Positions 1 through 8,880 of a stretch of DNA of 64,000 bases are shown here, in pieces. Under the pieces are notes generated by a model that saw only the letters and a program-made list of their open reading frames with translations, had not been told where the DNA came from and made no database searches. The stretch is taken from assembly GCA_020846005.1 (NCBI GenBank), contig JADLEQ010000028.1:62001-126000 (forward strand), given 5' to 3'. How positions within the stretch are numbered: the stretch's first letter is position 1; every line of letters begins with the position of its first letter. The position numbers were made by a program, and so were the translations under genes. Source of the stretch: Polyangiaceae bacterium (lineage in GTDB: Bacteria; Myxococcota_A; Polyangia; Polyangiales; Polyangiaceae).

Positions 1-1021
1 ACCGGCGCGTCTGCGCCACGGAGGCGACCGCGACCATCGCGCCCAGCCCGGCGCAGACGAGCAACCCCTGGGCGCGGAGCGCCACGAGGACCGCGCGGAG
101 CGAGCGCGACCGCGCTCGGCGCAGGGCGAGCGCGAGGCTCCCGGCGGCGGAGCAGGCCGCGGCGACCCAGACGACCTTGTCCGCCCCGTCGGTGAACCAC
201 GTCCACATCGCGCGATGCCCCTTCTTGTCCGCGTAGGGGTCCATGTACGTCACCAGGTTGTAGGTGACCGTCCAGTACCAGAGCGTGTCGAGCTCGCCCG
301 CCGCGGCGTAGCGCGCCAGGATCAGCGCCGGCACCAGCGCCCACCCGCCGAGGAACGCGGCGATCGCCGCGAGCCGCGACCGCCACGGGCCGCCCTCGGC
401 GGCGAGGGCCACGAGCAGCCAGACCAGAGCCGGCGCCACGAGGAGCGCGGCCGTCTGCTTGCTGGCCGCCGCCAGCGCGCAGCACAGCCCGCTGGCGAAG
501 TAGGCGGCCGTCCGCCGCGGGCCGGGGCGGCAGCGCAGCACGCCGACGGCGAGGACCGCGTAGCCGAGCGCGACGAGGGGCCCGGCGAGCACCTCGCCCT
601 GCATCGCGATCCCGGCGTCCGGGTGGAGGTACATGCAGTGCACCCAGGCGTGCAGCACGCCGGCGATCGCGCCCCCGAGCGGCGAGCGGACGGCCCACCC
701 GCCGAGGCACAGCGCGCCGAGCGCCAACGCCGCGCAGAGCCACGTGGCGACGCGGAGCCCGACCCACCCGTGGAGCCCGAAGATCCACTGGCACAGCCCG
801 AGGAACCAGTACAGCACGGGGCCGCGCTGGCTCACCGCGTCGACGTACGGGAGCCAGCGCCCGTGCGCGAGCGCCAGCGCGAAGGCGCCCATGTACCCTT
901 CATCCGTGCTCACCGGCGCTGGCGCGCGAAGCAGGAACCAGCCCTGGACGCCGAGCCCGAGCGCGCCGGCGCACGCCGCGAGGACGATGGCCGGGACGTT
1001 GCGCCGTGAGCGAGCCGCCAT
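1..1021 (-). CDS. Partial polytopic membrane glycosyltransferase (GT39/ArnT-like)
   Basis: The ATG at 1021 opens a frame that runs off the left edge of the window; 340 residues are visible and the C-terminus is missing. A short N-terminal membrane helix is followed by a periplasmic-looking loop with STDEGYMG and, about 25 residues on, a PYVD...GPVLYW stretch. Several further hydrophobic helices follow. The acidic DE pair in the first loop followed by a G/P-rich segment is the usual signature of dolichyl-phosphate-mannose-type and ArnT-like GT-C glycosyltransferases, which move a sugar from a lipid carrier on the outer face of the inner membrane. The family call rests on this motif and the topology; substrate and acceptor cannot be told. 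It is divergent from mutY with about 110 bases between them. Confidence 0.6.
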   Translation of the reverse strand, partial: MAARSRRNVPAIVLAACAGALGLGVQGWFLLRAPAPVSTDEGYMGAFALALAHGRWLPYVDAVSQRGPVLYWFLGLCQWIFGLHGWVGLRVATWLCAALALGALCLGGWAVRSPLGGAIAGVLHAWVHCMYLHPDAGIAMQGEVLAGPLVALGYAVLAVGVLRCRPGPRRTAAYFASGLCCALAAASKQTAALLVAPALVWLLVALAAEGGPWRSRLAAIAAFLGGWALVPALILARYAAAGELDTLWYWTVTYNLVTYMDPYADKKGHRAMWTWFTDGADKVVWVAAACSAAGSLALALRRARSRSLRAVLVALRAQGLLVCAGLGAMVAVASVAQTRR

Positions 1022-1129
1022 GGGGCGACCCTACCAACACCGTGGCGCCCAGCAATGGAAGGGCCCCGGCGCAGGCCGCGCGTGCCGCGCGCTGGTACCC
1101 TGTCCCCGGTGAGCCCTCACCCCGATCCG

Positions 1130-2224
1130 ATGCCGTCGGCGGCGCGCCTCGCGCGGCGCCTCGAGGACTGGTACCGCGCGTGTTCGCGCGACCTGCCGTG
1201 GCGTCGCCACGCGGATCCGTACGCGATCTGGGTGAGCGAGGTGATGCTGCAGCAGACGCGCGTGCAGACGGTGCGGCCGTACTACCTGCGCTGGATGGCG
1301 CGCTTCCCCGACGTGGGCGCGCTCGCTTCGGCACCGGAGGATGCCGTGCTCCGCCTGTGGGAGGGGCTCGGGTACTACTCGCGCGCGCGCCGCTTGCACG
1401 CCGGAGCCCGGGTCGTGCTCGCGCGCCACGGCGGAGAGCTGCCGCGCACGGCAGCGGGGCTGCTCGAACTGCCGGGCGTGGGTCCGTACACGGCGGGCGC
1501 CGTGGCGAGCCTCGCGTTCGGGGAGCGCGTCGCCGCGGTGGACGGCAACGTCGTGCGCGTCGTGGCGCGCCTGCGCGGGATCGACGCCACCGGCGCGGCG
1601 CTCGCTGCCGCGGTCCACACCGTCGCGAGCGCGCTCGTGCGGGCGGCCCGCGCGCCCGACGCGCTGAACCAGGCGCTGATGGAGCTCGGGGCGACGCTCT
1701 GCACGCCGCGCGGCCCGCGCTGCGGCGAGTGCCCCGCGCGCAGCGGCTGCGTCGCCCGCGCGAGCGGCCGCACGGCGGAGCTGCCGCGCCCGGCGGCGCG
1801 CCCGGCGCCGATCCTCGTCCACGCGGTCGCGGCGCTGGCCCGACGCGGGAGCCGGGTCCTCGTCGGCCGCCTCGGCGCCGACGCGCCGCGATGGGCCGGC
1901 CTGTGGACGTTCCCCACGGCAGAGGTGCGCCCGAACGAGGCGCCGGCCACCGCCGTGGAGCGGGCGGCCCTGGCCTGCGGCGCGCGCGTGGCGGGCGTTC
2001 GCAGGGTCGCCTCGCTCGAGCACACCGTGACCCGCCACCGCGTCACGCTCGACGCGTTCGAGTGTCGTCCGGTCGGTTGCACCGGCCGCGCCGCGCCCCC
2101 GTGGGTCACGCGTCGGTGGGTGCCCAGCGCGGCGCTGGGCGAGCTCGCGCTGCCCGCGCCCCACCGGCGGCTCGCGCGCGCCGCGCTCCGGGGCGACGGC
2201 GGCGGCGCGCTCACCCGCGGCTGA
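1130..2224 (+). CDS. mutY: A/G-specific adenine DNA glycosylase MutY
   Basis: This 364-residue base-excision repair enzyme removes adenine mispaired with 8-oxoguanine. The HhH-GPD core is clear: the catalytic Glu is in WVSEVMLQQT (E37), the helix-hairpin-helix is LPGVGPYTAGAV, and the catalytic Asp is in AVDGNVVRVVARL (D138). The [4Fe-4S] ligands C191-x6-C198-x2-C201-x5-C207 have the exact MutY spacing. The C-terminal third carries the Nudix-like 8-oxoG recognition domain (GRLGADAPRWAGLWTFP). I chose the ATG at 1130; a GTG at 1109 in the same frame is possible, and neither has a strong ribosome-binding site. The 3' end overlaps the convergent EamA gene by 14 bases. Confidence 0.95.
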   Translation: MPSAARLARRLEDWYRACSRDLPWRRHADPYAIWVSEVMLQQTRVQTVRPYYLRWMARFPDVGALASAPEDAVLRLWEGLGYYSRARRLHAGARVVLARHGGELPRTAAGLLELPGVGPYTAGAVASLAFGERVAAVDGNVVRVVARLRGIDATGAALAAAVHTVASALVRAARAPDALNQALMELGATLCTPRGPRCGECPARSGCVARASGRTAELPRPAARPAPILVHAVAALARRGSRVLVGRLGADAPRWAGLWTFPTAEVRPNEAPATAVERAALACGARVAGVRRVASLEHTVTRHRVTLDAFECRPVGCTGRAAPPWVTRRWVPSAALGELALPAPHRRLARAALRGDGGGALTRG

Positions 2225-3104
2225 GCGTGATCCCACCGAGGATCACGATCGCCGCGAGCAGGGTGCGCGCCTCGGGCAGCGTGCCGAAGACGACCCAGGC
2301 GGAGAGCGCGGCGATGGCGGGCTGCAGGTTGGTGTACACGGCGACGAGCGAGCTCTCCGCGCGCCGGAGCGCCCACGCATTCAGGAGATAGGTGCCGAGC
2401 GTCGGGCCGGCGAGGATGAACGCCAGCGTGAGGTGCACGCGAGGCGGCAGCTCCACCCAGTCGACGCCGAGGAGCGCGGGGCCCGTGAGGGGCAGCGCCT
2501 CGAGCGCCCCGAACACGAAGCACCACGCCATCCCGGGGAGCGCGCCGACCCTCTGGAACACCGGACGCGCCAGCACGAGGAAGGAGGCGTACGCGAGCAC
2601 GTTCACGACGAGCAGGAGGTTCCCGACCAGCTTGTCGTCTGCGAGGTCGAGCCGCTCGACGCGAACCAGGACCAGGGCGCCGGCGGCGGCGATCGCGACT
2701 CCCACGAGGCGCCGCGCCCGCGCCCGCTCGCGGCGCGCCGCGATGGCGATGGCGAGCGTGAACGGAGTCAGGAGCAGGATGGCGACGGCCGCGCTCACCG
2801 GATCGGAGCGGGACAGCCCCTCGGCGAAGAGGAGCTGGTTGATGCTGATGCCGAGCGCGGCGGCCACCGCCAGCAGCCCGAGGTCGCGCGCCGGCGGGAG
2901 CGGGCGGAACGGGAGCCCGGCGGCGACCGCCAGGATCGGCGCGCCGAGCACCAGGCGGAAGCCGATGAGCGCGGGCGGCCGCATGTAGGCGAGCACGACC
3001 GTACCGGCGACGGGCCACAGCCCGAACAGGATCTGGACGGTGAGCAGCGCCCAGTGGAGCCGGCCCGCGGGCGCGGCGCCCGGGGGGTGGGATCGCGACG
3101 CCAA
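2211..3104 (-). CDS. EamA/DMT-superfamily membrane transporter
   Basis: This 297-residue protein is almost wholly hydrophobic, with about ten predicted membrane helices arranged as two EamA repeats. The repeats begin near ALLTVQILFGLWPVAGTVV and NLLLVVNVLAYASFLVLARP. The second repeat ends with the typical AESSLVAVYTNLQPAIAAL segment. EamA proteins are drug/metabolite exporters or permeases of the inner membrane; the substrate is unknown. The only in-frame start is a TTG at 3104 that directly follows the TAG stop of aceE, so translation probably depends on read-on from aceE. The 3' end overlaps mutY. Confidence 0.85.
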   Translation of the reverse strand: MASRSHPPGAAPAGRLHWALLTVQILFGLWPVAGTVVLAYMRPPALIGFRLVLGAPILAVAAGLPFRPLPPARDLGLLAVAAALGISINQLLFAEGLSRSDPVSAAVAILLLTPFTLAIAIAARRERARARRLVGVAIAAAGALVLVRVERLDLADDKLVGNLLLVVNVLAYASFLVLARPVFQRVGALPGMAWCFVFGALEALPLTGPALLGVDWVELPPRVHLTLAFILAGPTLGTYLLNAWALRRAESSLVAVYTNLQPAIAALSAWVVFGTLPEARTLLAAIVILGGITLSRG

Positions 3105-5783
3105 CTACACGCTCGCCGGATCGCGCTGGTCGGGATCGATCCCGAGCACGCGCAGCGCCCGCGTCACCTCGGCGGCGTCGAGCGCGCCCTCCTGGCGGAG
3201 CGCGTCGATCGCCGCGAGCGCGACGCTCTCGGCGTCCACCTCGAAATGGCGGCGGAGCGCCTCGCGGGTGTCGCTCATGCCGAAGCCGTCCGTACCGAGG
3301 GTCACGAAGCGACCGGGGATCCAGCGTGCGACGAGATCGGGGACGGCCTGCACGCCGTCGCTCGCGGCCACGAACGGCCCCACGATCCCGGCGAGCTGCT
3401 CGGTGATCCACGCCCGCCGCGGCGTGGCCGCCGTGGGCTGGAGGCGGTTCTCACGCTCGCAGGCCAGCGCCTCGCGCCGGAGCTCGCCGTAGCTCGTGAC
3501 ACCCCACACGTCGCTCGAGATCCCGAAGCGCTCCGCCAGGAGCTCCTGCGCGCGCAGCACCTCGCGCAGGATCGAGCCGGAGCCGAAGAGCTGGACATGG
3601 TGCGCGAGCCGGGCCGGCGCCGCGCGGAGCCGGTAGAGCCCACGCAGCACGCCCTCGCGCGCGCCCTCCGGCATCGCGGGCATGGCGTACGCCTCGTTCT
3701 GGAGCAGCACGTAGTAGACGACGTTCTCCCCGCGCTCGAACATCCGCTCGAGCCCGTCCTCCACGATCGTCGCGAGCTCGAAGGCATACGCCACGTCCCA
3801 CGCCCGGACATGCGGGTACGCGAGCGCGAGGAGCTGGCTGTGGCCGTCCTCGTGCTGCAGGCCCTCTCCGTTGAGGGTCGTCCGGCCCGCGGTCGCGCCC
3901 AAGAGGAACCCGCGCGCGAGGGCGTCTCCCGCGGCCCACAGCTGGTCCCCTGTGCGCTGGAAGCCGAACATCGAGTAGAAGACGTAGAACGGGATCATCG
4001 GCTGCCCGTGCGTCGCGTAGCTGGTCGCCGCCGCGAGGAACGACGCCACGCTCCCGGCCTCCGTGATCCCCTCCTCGAGGACCTGGCCGTCCTTGCTCTC
4101 GCGGTAGAAGAGCAGCTTCCCCTTGTCGACGGGCTCGTAGAGCTGGCCGAGCGAGGAGTAGATCCCGAACTGCGAGAAGAGCACGTCGAGCCCGAACGTG
4201 CGGGCCTCGTCCGGGACGATGGGGACGATGCGACGCCCGATCGCCTTGTGCCGGAGGAGCTTCGCCAGCAGCCGCGCGAAGACCATCGTCGTCGACGCCT
4301 CGCCGCTCGCCATCCCCTGCCGGAACTCCTGGTAGAGATCCGTGGCCGGCAGCTCGAGCGCCACCTGCGCGCTCGAGCGGCGGAGCGGGAGCGTGCCCCC
4401 GAGCGCCCGGCGGCGCTCGCGGAGATACTCCACCTCGGGGCTGGAGAGCCCCGGGTGGTAGAAGGGCGCCTCTTCCAGCTTCGCGTCGGGCACCGGCAGC
4501 TCGAGCAGATCGCGGAAGCTCCGGAGCTCGTCGAGCTCGAGCTTCTTCTTCTGGTGGGTGACGTTGCTCCCCTCGAAGTCCGCCCCGAGCGTCCAGCCCT
4601 TGACGGTGTGCGCGAGGATGCAGGTCGGCTGGCCCGTGTGCTCGGTGGCCCGGCGGAACGCAGCGTAGACCTTTCGATAGCTGTGCCCTCCGCGACGGAG
4701 CTTGCGGATCTGGTCGTCCGTGAGGTGCTCGACCATGCCGAGGAGCTTGGGGTGGACCCCGAAGAAGTGCTGGCGCGTGTAGCTCCCCGGGGCCGACGTG
4801 TACTTCTGCCACTGGCCGTCCACGACCTCGTTCATGCGCATGCGCAGGAGGCCCTCGTCGTCGCGGGCGAGGAGCGCGTCCCACTCGGGCCCCCAGATGA
4901 CCTTGATGACGTTCCACCCCGCGCCGCGGAACACCGCCTCGAGCTCCTGCACGATCTTGCCGTTGCCCCGCACCGGGCCGTCCAGGCGCTGGAGGTTACA
5001 GTTGATGACGAACACCAGGTTGTCGAGGCGCTCCCGCGCCGCGATGCTCAGGCTGCCGAGCGCCTCGGGCTCGTCCGTCTCGCCGTCGCCCAGGAACGCC
5101 CACACCCGCGACCGCGAGGTGTCGGCGAACCCGCGGGCGTGCAGGTAGCGGTTGAAGCGCGCCTGGTAGATCGCGTGGAGCGGCCCGAGCCCCATGCTGA
5201 CCGTCGGGAACTCCCAGTAGCTCGGCATGAGCCGGGGGTGGGGGTACGAGGAGAGGCCCACGCCGTCCACCTCGCGGCGGAAGTGCTCCATCTGATCGAT
5301 CGAGATGCGCCCCTCCAGGAACGAACGCGCGTACATGCCGGGCGCGGCGTGCCCCTGGTAGAAGACTTGGTCCCCGGGGCCGTCGCCGTCCTTGCCGCGG
5401 AAGAAGTGGTTGAACCCCACCTCGTAGAGACTCGCGCTGGACGCGTACGTGGAGAGGTGCCCGCCGATCCCGGGGAAGCGGACGTTGGCCCGCTGCACCA
5501 TGGCCATCGCGTTCCAGCGGACGATACGGCGGATCCGCTTCTCCATCAGCTCGTCGCCGGGGAACGCCGGCTCCGCTTCGCGATGGATCGTGTTGACGAA
5601 GTCGGTGACCAGCGGCTCGTTGGGGAGCACGTCGTGGCGGCGCGCGGCGTTGATGATCCGACGGACCACGTAGCGCGCCCGGTCGTCGCCGCTGGCCGCG
5701 ATCACCGCCTCGAGGGACTCGACCCACTCTCGGGTCTCCTCCGGGTTCCGGTCGGCTTGGTCGGGACGGTAGGCGCTGCGCAC
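3105..5783 (-). CDS. aceE: Pyruvate dehydrogenase E1, homodimeric type
   Basis: This 892-residue thiamine-diphosphate enzyme decarboxylates pyruvate and passes the acetyl group to lipoyl-E2; its length fits the single-chain AceE class (about 890 residues). Visible motifs are a region like WNAMAMVQRAN near the N-terminus and GHLSTYASSASLYEVGFNHF with the active-site His. The TPP/Mg site runs from GDGETDEPEALGS to INCNLQRLDGPVRGN (about residues 231-264). The transketolase-like domain holds EGITEAGSVASFLAAAT and TAGRTTLNGEGLQHEDGHS. I chose the GTG at 5783 because a perfect AAGGAGG lies seven bases upstream; an ATG at 5840 would give 19 extra residues lacking a family counterpart. No E2 or E3 gene lies in the window. 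Confidence 0.95.
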   Translation of the reverse strand: MRSAYRPDQADRNPEETREWVESLEAVIAASGDDRARYVVRRIINAARRHDVLPNEPLVTDFVNTIHREAEPAFPGDELMEKRIRRIVRWNAMAMVQRANVRFPGIGGHLSTYASSASLYEVGFNHFFRGKDGDGPGDQVFYQGHAAPGMYARSFLEGRISIDQMEHFRREVDGVGLSSYPHPRLMPSYWEFPTVSMGLGPLHAIYQARFNRYLHARGFADTSRSRVWAFLGDGETDEPEALGSLSIAARERLDNLVFVINCNLQRLDGPVRGNGKIVQELEAVFRGAGWNVIKVIWGPEWDALLARDDEGLLRMRMNEVVDGQWQKYTSAPGSYTRQHFFGVHPKLLGMVEHLTDDQIRKLRRGGHSYRKVYAAFRRATEHTGQPTCILAHTVKGWTLGADFEGSNVTHQKKKLELDELRSFRDLLELPVPDAKLEEAPFYHPGLSSPEVEYLRERRRALGGTLPLRRSSAQVALELPATDLYQEFRQGMASGEASTTMVFARLLAKLLRHKAIGRRIVPIVPDEARTFGLDVLFSQFGIYSSLGQLYEPVDKGKLLFYRESKDGQVLEEGITEAGSVASFLAAATSYATHGQPMIPFYVFYSMFGFQRTGDQLWAAGDALARGFLLGATAGRTTLNGEGLQHEDGHSQLLALAYPHVRAWDVAYAFELATIVEDGLERMFERGENVVYYVLLQNEAYAMPAMPEGAREGVLRGLYRLRAAPARLAHHVQLFGSGSILREVLRAQELLAERFGISSDVWGVTSYGELRREALACERENRLQPTAATPRRAWITEQLAGIVGPFVAASDGVQAVPDLVARWIPGRFVTLGTDGFGMSDTREALRRHFEVDAESVALAAIDALRQEGALDAAEVTRALRVLGIDPDQRDPASV

Positions 5784-5797
5784 GTCGGCTCCTCCTT
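5784..5797 (-). promoter_or_regulatory. Strong ribosome-binding site of aceE
   Basis: On the minus strand AAGGAGG occupies 5797-5791, with a seven-base spacer before the GTG at 5783. This is a full anti-Shine-Dalgarno match, rare in this window, and it decides the start of aceE against the upstream ATG at 5840. Confidence 0.75.
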
Positions 5798-5836
5798 CAG
5801 GGGGCGGCGTTCGTCTACGGCTGCCGGCGCGCGCGT

Positions 5837-7018
5837 TCAACCGGGAGCCGACACCAGGCGCACGCGCGTGATCTCAGCGGGGGCGCCGAGGCGCATCGGC
5901 GGCCCCCAGTACCCGGTGCCGCTGCTCACGTAGAGCTGCGCGTCTCGTAGGCTCGCCAGGCCCGACACCCACCGCTGATCGATGCGGACCAGCCAGCCCC
6001 ACGGCCAGATCTGCCCGCCGTGCGTGTGCCCGGATAGCTGGAGCCCGATGCCCGCCTCGGCCGCGGCCTCGAAGCCCTTCGGCTGGTGCGCCAGGAGCAC
6101 GCACTCGCGCGACGGGTCCCGACCGGCGAGGGCGCGCTCGAGATCGAGGCCGTGGCCCCGGCCGAAGCGGCGGGCGCTGGCGTCGTCGACGCCAGCGAGG
6201 TCGAAGGACTCCGCGCCGTCCCCGATCGCCACACGCTCGTTGCGGAGGACTCGGATCCCGAGGCGCGCGAGCTCCTCGATCCAGGCATCGACCCCGGAGT
6301 AGTACTCGTGGTTGCCGGTGACGAAGTAGACGCCGTGGCGCGCGCGGAGCCGACCCAGGGGCTCCACGTGCTCCCGGAGCTCGGCGACCGTGCCGTCGAC
6401 GAGATCGCCGGTGATGGCGATCACGTCGGGCTCCAGCGCGTTCACGCGGGCGACGACGTCGGCGACGAAGTCGCGCCGGATGGTCGGGCCGACGTGGACA
6501 TCCGTGAGCTGCACGATGGTGGTGCCGTCGAGCCGCCTCGGGAGCCTGCGGAGCCGGACCTCCACCTCCCGCACGATCACCCGCGAGAGCCCGCCCACGA
6601 CCCCGGCCACGCCGGCGCCCCCGCCGAAGAGCACCGCCCCGAGCGCGGCGATCCGCGCCAGCGTGAGCCGCCGCTCGGGGTCGAGCGGGGGCGAGAGGCC
6701 GAGCGCCACCGCCCCGTGGGCGCCGAGCCGAGCGAGCTCGCCGACCGCGACGCTCACCAGCAGGAGCAGCATGAACCCGAGCCAAGAGGTGAGCGCCAGC
6801 ACCACCGTGCGGTGGCCTGCCGCCGCGAGCGCCCTGCCGAAGCCGAGCCCCACGGGCACGCTGAGCCACGCCAGGATCAGCGCCGCGGTGGCGACCCGAT
6901 GCCAGATCGGCGGCAGCTGCGCGTCCCGGACCAGGCGCGCCCAGAGGTACGCGTGGACCGCGCCGGTGATGGCGCCGCCGATGCCGAGGAAGATGGCGAA
7001 CTGGGCCCACCGCGGCAT
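5837..7018 (-). CDS. Membrane-anchored metallophosphoesterase (YkuE/YaeI-like)
   Basis: This is a 393-residue protein. Four hydrophobic segments fill the first 150 residues (for example FAIFLGIGGAITGAVHAYLW and TVVLALTSWLGFMLLLLVS). A calcineurin-like phosphoesterase domain follows with the full metal-ligand series: QLTDVHVG, AITGDLVDG, TGNHEYY, LLAHQPKG and LSGHTHGGQIWP. The late GHTHGGQxxP form is that of the YkuE/YaeI group, which includes UDP-diacylglucosamine- and phospholipid-type phosphoesterases; the substrate here is not known. It lies 53 bases upstream of aceE on the same strand and could share its transcript. Confidence 0.88.
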   Translation of the reverse strand: MPRWAQFAIFLGIGGAITGAVHAYLWARLVRDAQLPPIWHRVATAALILAWLSVPVGLGFGRALAAAGHRTVVLALTSWLGFMLLLLVSVAVGELARLGAHGAVALGLSPPLDPERRLTLARIAALGAVLFGGGAGVAGVVGGLSRVIVREVEVRLRRLPRRLDGTTIVQLTDVHVGPTIRRDFVADVVARVNALEPDVIAITGDLVDGTVAELREHVEPLGRLRARHGVYFVTGNHEYYSGVDAWIEELARLGIRVLRNERVAIGDGAESFDLAGVDDASARRFGRGHGLDLERALAGRDPSRECVLLAHQPKGFEAAAEAGIGLQLSGHTHGGQIWPWGWLVRIDQRWVSGLASLRDAQLYVSSGTGYWGPPMRLGAPAEITRVRLVSAPG

Positions 7019-7174
7019 CAGGCGACGACCTCAGGGGAGCGGCGGCGCCGCGGCGCGGGGTGACCGGGAGGCATCGGAGCGGCGCAGCCGTGTGCATGGA
7101 GCGCGGCGCGCGGAGGCGCAACCGCCGGCGCGATCCGGTCGCGCCGCGCCGTCGGAGGACGCGCCTTCACCGGG

Positions 7175-8317
7175 TCACCCTCCGACGAGCGTCGAGATCC
7201 CGGCGAGCGTCCCGAGATCGTGCACGTCGCCGGGGAGCGCGGGCACGTCGACGCGGATGGTCGCGCGGTCGGCGCCGATCGATCGTTCGAGCGACGCGAG
7301 GGACGCCGTGTCCGCGCTCGCGAGCGACTCCTCCTCGTGGAGCGCGCGCTGCAGCCTGGCCACGCCGCCCTCCCCGAGCGCGATCCCGGCGGCGGCGAGC
7401 GCGGTGCCGACCTCGGCGTCCGACGGCTGCGCGCGCGGCCGGCGGTGGACCCGGTTGACGACCAGCGCGTCGGTGCTCATGCCCTGCTCCCGCAGTCGCT
7501 CCGCGAAGAACTCCGCCTCACGGAGCGCCGCCGGCGCCGGCGTGGTGACGACCACGTAGGCGAACTCCGGGCTACGGAACGCGGCGGCCACCGCGTGGGC
7601 GCGGGCGCGAAACCCGCCGAAGAGATCATCGAGCTCGGTGATGAGCTCGGCCATCTGCTCGAGGAACCCGCCGCCCGTCAGGCGTCCGATGCCGCGGAGC
7701 ACCACGGAGACGCTGCGCGCCACGAGGTTCAGGCTGAGGCGCCCCGTGCTCTGGAACGCCTCGATGAACCACCGCATCGCCGCGCTGTCGAGCGCGCCGA
7801 CCATGCGATCGGGGGCGTCGAGGAAGTCGAGCGCGTTGCTGGTCGGCGGGGTGTCGAGGACGACGAGATCGAAGCGCCCCTCGCTCTGCACCGCGAGCAG
7901 CTTCTCCATCGCCATGTACTCCTGCGTCCCGGCGAGCGTCGTCGAGATGTAGCGGTACAGGCGGTTGGACAAAATGCGATCTCGCGCGGCCGCGTTCGAC
8001 GCGTGGCGAGTCACCAGGTCGTCGAACGTCCGCTTCGTGTCGAGCATGACCACCGTCAGCTCACCCGCCACCTCCAGCCCGGCGGCCGCGAACAGCTCGC
8101 GCGGCACCGTCGTCTCCTCGGTCGCCATGCGCTCCAGCCCGAGCGAGTTGGCCAGCCTGCGGGCCGGATCGATGGTCATGCAGAGGACGCGCTTCCCCTG
8201 CCGCGCCGCCGCGAGCGCGATCGCCGCAGCGATGGTCGTCTTACCGACGCCGCCGCAGCCGACGCAGAGGATCACCCGCCGCTTCGCGATCAGCGGTTCC
8301 AGCGTTGGGCGGCTCAC
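7175..8317 (-). CDS. ArsA/GET3-family ATPase
   Basis: This is a 380-residue single-domain ATPase. The deviant Walker A is GCGGVGKTT (residues 20-28), with switch-type motifs IDPARRLANSLG and VVLDTPPTSNALDFLD. The DTPPT and DP-A/H signatures place it in the ArsA/GET3 group, whose members drive arsenite pumps or handle hydrophobic client proteins. No ArsB or metal-responsive regulator is nearby, so arsenic resistance is not supported. Many myxobacteria and actinobacteria carry such ATPases with unknown clients. The GTG at 8317 is used because the 120 residues upstream in frame are low-complexity and unlike the family. Confidence 0.85.
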   Translation of the reverse strand: MSRPTLEPLIAKRRVILCVGCGGVGKTTIAAAIALAAARQGKRVLCMTIDPARRLANSLGLERMATEETTVPRELFAAAGLEVAGELTVVMLDTKRTFDDLVTRHASNAAARDRILSNRLYRYISTTLAGTQEYMAMEKLLAVQSEGRFDLVVLDTPPTSNALDFLDAPDRMVGALDSAAMRWFIEAFQSTGRLSLNLVARSVSVVLRGIGRLTGGGFLEQMAELITELDDLFGGFRARAHAVAAAFRSPEFAYVVVTTPAPAALREAEFFAERLREQGMSTDALVVNRVHRRPRAQPSDAEVGTALAAAGIALGEGGVARLQRALHEEESLASADTASLASLERSIGADRATIRVDVPALPGDVHDLGTLAGISTLVGG

Positions 8318-8441
8318 GGCGCGGGGCGCATAGCACGGCGGCGCGAGCGAGCCGGACGGGATCCGCCCGATCCGGGCGCCAGCGGGGCCCGCCGCCAGAA
8401 AAAGTTGGCCCGCCGCGACTCGCCGGGGCACGTCGAGAGAC

Positions 8442-8846
8442 GTGGAAGGTCTCCTCGACCGGCGGTGTGATCCGCGCGACGATGGCCTGCGGTCGCTCGA
8501 GCGGCTGCTGGCGCGCCTGCGCGCCGCGAGCCACGTCGAGGCGCTCGCGCTGGCGGACGCCGAGGGCCTGGTGATCGCGGGGGCGGGGGCGCGCGCGGCG
8601 TGCGAGGCGTTGGGCGCGGACGCCGCCCTGGCGGCGGCCGCGGCGCCCGCCAGGAGCACCGCGAGCGCGGCCAACGACACCGTCCCGGACCGCCTGGATC
8701 ACCTCACCCGGAGGACGCGCGTACGCCGGCTGACCGTCCACGGGGTCGAGGTGCTGCTCGCGGCGCGGTCCGACCAGGCGCTCCCCGATCTGGCGAGTGC
8801 CGCCGCGGCCTGCGAGCGGATCCTGCGCGAGCGCGCGCGCGGGTGA
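8442..8846 (+). CDS. Small Roadblock/LC7-like protein
   Basis: This 134-residue protein starts with GTG at 8442. The sequence LLARLRAASHVEALALADAEGLVIAGAG resembles the start of Roadblock/LC7 domains: an alpha helix, then a strand ending in D-x-x-G-x-x-(I/V). The C-terminal part alternates beta strand (RRLTVHGVEVLLAAR) and helix as in that fold. Roadblock proteins regulate small GTPases such as MglA in myxobacteria, but no GTPase partner lies here. It is divergent from the ArsA-type gene and 34 bases upstream of the PHP phosphatase, so the two plus-strand genes may be co-transcribed. The domain call is by pattern only. Confidence 0.55.
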   Translation: MEGLLDRRCDPRDDGLRSLERLLARLRAASHVEALALADAEGLVIAGAGARAACEALGADAALAAAAAPARSTASAANDTVPDRLDHLTRRTRVRRLTVHGVEVLLAARSDQALPDLASAAAACERILRERARG

Positions 8847-8880
8847 CGTTCCCGCCGACCGGCGCTATGCCGCGATCGTC

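Noticed and set aside
2433-5933. 1166-residue open frame on the plus strand
   Set aside because: It is antisense to aceE, whose TPP motifs and ribosome-binding site are clear. Its composition is Arg/Glu/His/Asp-rich low complexity, as expected for the antisense of a GC-rich gene.
7175-8317. Arsenic-resistance operon
   Set aside because: Only an ArsA-type ATPase is present; there is no ArsB, ArsC, ArsR or ArsD, and the family has other roles.
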